Of a DNA stretch of 64,000 bases, positions 60,693 through 64,000 are shown piece by piece. Positions within the stretch are counted from its first letter, which is position 1; each line of letters begins with the position of its first letter. A program made the position numbers and the translations under genes. Origin of the DNA: Bacillus ndiopicus (GTDB lineage: Bacteria; Bacillota; Bacilli; Bacillales_A; Planococcaceae); NCBI RefSeq assembly GCF_000612805.1, contig NZ_HG964403.1, forward strand, positions 744,001 through 808,000, in the 5' to 3' direction. The notes below the pieces were generated by a model. The model was given only the letters and a program-made list of their open reading frames with translations, did not search any database and was not told where the DNA came from.

Positions 60693-60801
60693 ATACTGTT
60701 CTTCCTTTCTTATGTAAAAATGGTGATAGAGGATAATTTTAACGAATATTTGTTGTTATGTCTATTAGGTTTTGTTTTGATGAAAAATTATTTTTCATAA
60801 T

Positions 60802-60835
60802 AAAAAATGTATGGCACCATTCACCATACATTTTT
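60802..60835 (-). terminator. Rho-independent terminator after the 46-residue gene
   Basis: AAAAATGTATGG and CCATACATTTTT (60803-60814 with 60824-60835) form a perfect 12-bp stem. The minus strand gives the T tract, so it terminates the small gene at 60872-61012; on the plus strand it has five T. Confidence 0.85.
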
Positions 60836-60871
60836 CAAATGTCTTCAATTAACATGTTTTGTGCTCCTCTT

Positions 60872-61012
60872 TTAGAAGTCATTATCGCCAAAGTGGTCAA
60901 ATGTGTCTTCACAACGTTCCTCATGTAAGTAAGAATCATTATTCTCGCAAGAACCTTCGTATGTGTAAGGGTATTTGCTTTGCACTTGATCTAAGTATAA
61001 TTGATAGGGCAT
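60872..61012 (-). CDS. Small acidic protein of 46 residues, unknown
   Basis: MPYQLYLDQVQSKYPYTY begins the product, which is rich in aspartate, glutamate and tyrosine and has two cysteines (22 and 34) spaced by 11 residues. A consensus AGGAGGTG site (61020-61027) lies ahead of the ATG and a terminator follows, which makes translation likely despite the size. A TATAAT box lies about 30 bases further upstream on the minus strand. I do not recognise a family. Confidence 0.7.
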   Translation of the reverse strand: MPYQLYLDQVQSKYPYTYEGSCENNDSYLHEERCEDTFDHFGDNDF

Positions 61013-61097
61013 ATACAGCACCTCCTAATAAGATATTTTTTAATTATACAATATTCTGAATATTTTTTAAATAGAAAAATGAAAATTTTTTTAGAAA

Positions 61098-61133
61098 CAA
61101 AAAGCCTGCTACCTTTTGATAGGCGCAGGTCTT
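61098..61133 (-). terminator. Probable terminator after rqcH
   Basis: On the minus strand, ACCTGC pairs imperfectly with GCAGG(C), with CCT/AGG paired in the loop, followed by CTTTTTG. The stem is irregular. Confidence 0.5.
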
Positions 61134-61141
61134 TTGTAAAG

Positions 61142-62818
61142 CTATTTTTTCTTAAGTTTCAGCACCAATTCTTCATCTGGTGTCACATACAATGTTTTCT
61201 GTTCAAAGTAAATGACGAAGCCAGGCTTTAAACCGTTAGGTTTTTTTACTTGGCGGATTTCAGTGTAGTCGACTGGTACAGAGGAAGATTCTCGCGCTTT
61301 GCTGAAATAGGCGCTTAGCATGGCAGCCTCGTGCAAAGTCGTTTCATCAGGTGATTCGCTATGAATAACGACGTGTGAGCCTGGGATATCCTTTGTGTGT
61401 AGCCAAATATCACTTTTCTTTGCAAGTTTAAATGTTAAAAAGTCATTTTGCTTATTATTTTTACCGACAGAAATGGCAACACCTGTTGATGATAAAAATG
61501 TTTCAGGCATTGGCTTAGTCGGCTTTTTCTTTTTCTTTGATGCACGCAGGCGTAAAAATCCTTGCTCAGCTAATTCCTCACGAATTTCTTCAATATCGCT
61601 TGGGGCAGCTTGTGCAACCTGTTGTGCTAGCATTTCGAAATAGTCGATATCCGCATGTGTTTTTGCTAACTGTTCCTCAATCATTACAAGTGCATTTTTT
61701 GCTTTATTATAGCGTTGATAGTAGTGCTGTGCATTATCAATTGGCGTTTTACGAGGGTTAATAGAAATTGTTACCGTTTCTCCAGTATAGTAGTTTTCCA
61801 CTGTAACGCTCTCTTGCCCTTTATCGAATTGGTAAATATTTGCCATTAATAATTCGCCGTATAGTTGCAACTGATCAAGTTTAGAAGCCTGCTCATAATC
61901 TCTTTCAAGCTTTTTAGTTTTTAGCTTTAGTTTATCAACTTCATTGCTCAGCCAACGTTCCAAATCACCTGCCTGCTGCTTCACACGATCACGCTCTGCT
62001 CGTGCAAAAAAGACGCGGTCAAGGAGTGCACCAAGCGTTGGATAGGTAGCGATTTGTCCTTCTAAATGTGTTAAGTGGCTTGGTGAAAAGGCTGCTTTAC
62101 CATCCGTTTCTACATAAGTAGGGTTAGTAGCGTTCGTCAAGTCCTGTAAAAATTGTTGGAATGCTGCTGGTCCATGCTGCTCTAAACGTGTTAGCAATTC
62201 CTGTGCATGTAACGGCGAGAAGCCTGCAAAATGTGTGACAACTTCTTTTGCGTTTATCGGTTCACTAAAAAAGCTTCTCACTTCTTCATCAGTCACTGTA
62301 TATGGATTTACTTTATGTTGGGCAGGTGGTGCGATATAAGGCTGACCTGGCAAAACAGTACGATAGCTATTTAATGAAGGGGGTAAATGCTTCAAGCTAT
62401 CGAGTATTTTGTCATTATCTGCATCAATTAATAAACAATTGCTGTGTCTGCCCATTATTTCAATAACCAGTTTGCGCATAATTGGGTCACCAATTTCATT
62501 TTTACTTTCAATGACCAAATGTAAAATACGCTCTGTACCATCCTGAGTAACGGCATGAATAAAGCCCCCCTCTAAATGCTTGCGCAATAGCATGCAAAAC
62601 ATTGGTGGTTCTGCGGGATTATCAATCGTTTGCTCTGTTAAATGTACCCGTGCATATGAAGGGTGGATTGAAATAATAAGTTTATGATTTGCACCATTTG
62701 CCCTGATATGAAGCATTACCTCCATTGCATTTGGCTGGTGAATTTTTGTAATACGTCCTGTTACTAGTTGCTGTAATTCCTGCGCCATTGCGCGTGTAAA
62801 TAATCCATCAAAAGCCAT
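61142..62818 (-). CDS. rqcH: Rqc2/RqcH family ribosome quality control protein (NFACT)
   Basis: 558-residue NFACT protein (YloA), which binds stalled 50S subunits and adds C-terminal alanine tails to nascent chains. NFACT-N domain from the start (MAFDGLFTRAMAQELQQLV), EIMGRHSNCLL near residue 122, coiled-coil middle domain (about 265-440) and the C-terminal NFACT-R domain (DIWLHTKDIPGSHVVI). AGAGGA is seven bases before ATG 62818; the frame extends seven codons further but without a better site. It also has fibronectin-binding family annotation historically. Confidence 0.94.
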   Translation of the reverse strand: MAFDGLFTRAMAQELQQLVTGRITKIHQPNAMEVMLHIRANGANHKLIISIHPSYARVHLTEQTIDNPAEPPMFCMLLRKHLEGGFIHAVTQDGTERILHLVIESKNEIGDPIMRKLVIEIMGRHSNCLLIDADNDKILDSLKHLPPSLNSYRTVLPGQPYIAPPAQHKVNPYTVTDEEVRSFFSEPINAKEVVTHFAGFSPLHAQELLTRLEQHGPAAFQQFLQDLTNATNPTYVETDGKAAFSPSHLTHLEGQIATYPTLGALLDRVFFARAERDRVKQQAGDLERWLSNEVDKLKLKTKKLERDYEQASKLDQLQLYGELLMANIYQFDKGQESVTVENYYTGETVTISINPRKTPIDNAQHYYQRYNKAKNALVMIEEQLAKTHADIDYFEMLAQQVAQAAPSDIEEIREELAEQGFLRLRASKKKKKPTKPMPETFLSSTGVAISVGKNNKQNDFLTFKLAKKSDIWLHTKDIPGSHVVIHSESPDETTLHEAAMLSAYFSKARESSSVPVDYTEIRQVKKPNGLKPGFVIYFEQKTLYVTPDEELVLKLKKK

Positions 62819-62928
62819 ATTAATTCCTCTTTCGTTCATTACTTGATTCTCTTATCATAGCATTTTTCTTCTGTAATGCTCTAGTTGAATGTTTTTCTTC
62901 AAAATGTACGAAAAAACATCCAATCCTA

Positions 62929-62937
62929 TGTTATAAT
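62929..62937 (+). promoter_or_regulatory. Extended -10 promoter for yloC-gmk
   Basis: TGTTATAAT at 62929-62937 fits the extended -10 (TGnTATAAT); no good -35 was found at 16-18 bases. It lies in the divergent gap between rqcH and yloC. Confidence 0.6.
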
Positions 62938-62972
62938 GGTGTGCAGTATTTTAAAGGAAGGTGTGACGGACC

Positions 62973-63848
62973 TTGGTGCGTAGTATGACAGGCTTTGGCA
63001 GGGGTGTCACAACGACGAAATCGTATCAATTAACGGTTGAAGTTCGTGCTGTGAATCATCGTTTTTTAGAAATAAGTGCAAAATTTCCGAAAGAATGGAT
63101 GGAAGCGGAAGTACTAGCGAAGAAAATGCTTTCCACTGCCATTTCGCGTGGGAAATTAGATGTATTAATTGTAATGAAAGAACTTCAAGCAGAAGAACAG
63201 CATATACAAATTAATTGGCCTCTACTAGAAGCATACATAAATGCAAAAGAAGCGTTGTCACAAAAAATTGCGATGCAGGAAAAATGGTCGATGCAGGAAA
63301 TTGCGATGCTTGATCAAGTGCTTGTAGTAGAAAAGCAGGATGCAGTGCAAGATGACTTATTGGCTTCTGTAGAGCGAGCGATGCAAGAAGCAATTGAAAA
63401 TTTAGTGCAAATGCGTGAGCGTGAAGGGCAAGAGTTGAAGCTAGTTATGTTACAATATAAAGAACAATTGCAACAGCAAATAGCAGAGATTCGCGGCACG
63501 TCTTCGGACGCGGTGAGAAAATATCGTGAGCGGTTAAAAACGCGCATTGAAGAAATTGCTAGTGGACAGCTACTAGAGGAACGTTTGTTAATGGAAGTGG
63601 CATTATTCGCAGAGCGTGTAGATATTACGGAGGAGCTGGACCGTCTTGATAGTCATTTTGGACAGCTAGAAGAAACATTGAAAGAGCAAGGTGCTATTGG
63701 GCGTAAGCTGGATTTCTTGATGCAGGAAATGCACCGCGAAATTAATACAATTGGCTCAAAAAATCAATCCTCAGAAAGCTCGATAGCGGTCGTACAAGCG
63801 AAGGCCATTTTAGAGAAAATGCGTGAGCAAGTTCAAAATATTGAATAG
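62973..63848 (+). CDS. YicC family endoribonuclease-like protein (YloC)
   Basis: 291-residue YicC/YloC protein. The N-terminal RSMTGFGRG and EVRAVNHRFLEIS and the C-terminal KLDFLMQEMHREINTIGSK are diagnostic; a long coiled-coil region lies between. Members have been reported to be endoribonucleases. The start is TTG 62973 with AAGGAAGGTG nine bases upstream; GTG one codon later is an alternative. In Bacillus subtilis remA lies between this gene and gmk; here only 22 bases separate them. Confidence 0.93.
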   Translation: MVRSMTGFGRGVTTTKSYQLTVEVRAVNHRFLEISAKFPKEWMEAEVLAKKMLSTAISRGKLDVLIVMKELQAEEQHIQINWPLLEAYINAKEALSQKIAMQEKWSMQEIAMLDQVLVVEKQDAVQDDLLASVERAMQEAIENLVQMREREGQELKLVMLQYKEQLQQQIAEIRGTSSDAVRKYRERLKTRIEEIASGQLLEERLLMEVALFAERVDITEELDRLDSHFGQLEETLKEQGAIGRKLDFLMQEMHREINTIGSKNQSSESSIAVVQAKAILEKMREQVQNIE

Positions 63849-63867
63849 CTAAAGGGAGATTTAATAA

Positions 63868-64000
<133 letters not shown>

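Overview
The window is a stretch of chromosome from a low-GC, endospore-forming Firmicute. It carries the spoIIGA-sigE-sigG block, spoVD, a spoVE/ftsW-type gene, gerR and ylbJ, and its gene order follows the Bacillus subtilis ylb-dcw-ylm-pyr region from ylbG to gmk. Gene content (bacillithiol enzyme, no bpr/bpf after ftsZ, no murG/murB in the dcw cluster, a type III polyketide synthase pair next to lspA) and the protein sequences suggest the Lysinibacillus/Solibacillus side of the Bacillales rather than Bacillus proper; the genus is inference.

Layout. (1) 1-9,300: ylb region: ylbG, an inverted small gene, a lipobox-free exported protein, rsmD-coaD, inverted ylbJ, ylbL protease, inverted tmcAL, yceD-rpmF, an enoyl-CoA hydratase and gerR. 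(2) 9,500-14,700: biotin carrier plus carboxyltransferase, panE, a DUF3397 membrane protein and bshC. (3) 14,800-29,850: the division and cell wall (dcw) cluster mraZ-rsmH-ftsL-pbpB-spoVD-mraY-murD-spoVE-divIB-ylxW-ylxX-sbp-ftsA-ftsZ. (4) 30,850-33,300: spoIIGA-sigE-sigG. (5) 33,480-36,870: ylmC/ymxH, ylmE, sepF, ylmG, ylmH, divIVA. (6) 36,900-40,230: an isoleucine T-box and ileS. (7) 40,400-46,400: a tandem pair of EAL-HDOD proteins, the inverted bpsA-bpsB pair, then lspA and rluD. (8) 46,419-58,059: the pyrimidine operon pyrR-pyrP-pyrB-pyrC-carA-carB-pyrK-pyrD-pyrF-pyrE under one PyrR attenuator. (9) 58,140-61,140: an accessory island with HAD phosphatase, Nudix and methyltransferase genes, a 46-residue small protein and two unusual 21-bp-period repeat arrays. 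(10) 61,142-64,000: rqcH, yicC/yloC and the start of gmk.

The genes fit together as growth, division and sporulation functions. MraZ sits behind a three-to-four-copy operator; PbpB, FtsL, DivIB, FtsA, FtsZ, SepF and DivIVA build the septum. SpoVD, SpoVE, SpoIIGA, pro-SigE and SigG take over in sporulation, and compartment-specific promoters can be read directly in front of spoVD (SigE type) and sigG (SigF type). The most unexplained signals are the two 21-bp-period arrays (cores TTCGCCCG and AAAACGTAGAATAAA) around the HAD gene, the palindromic interspersed elements, and the loss of murG/murB from the cluster. No CRISPR, prophage, insertion sequence transposase, rRNA or tRNA was seen.
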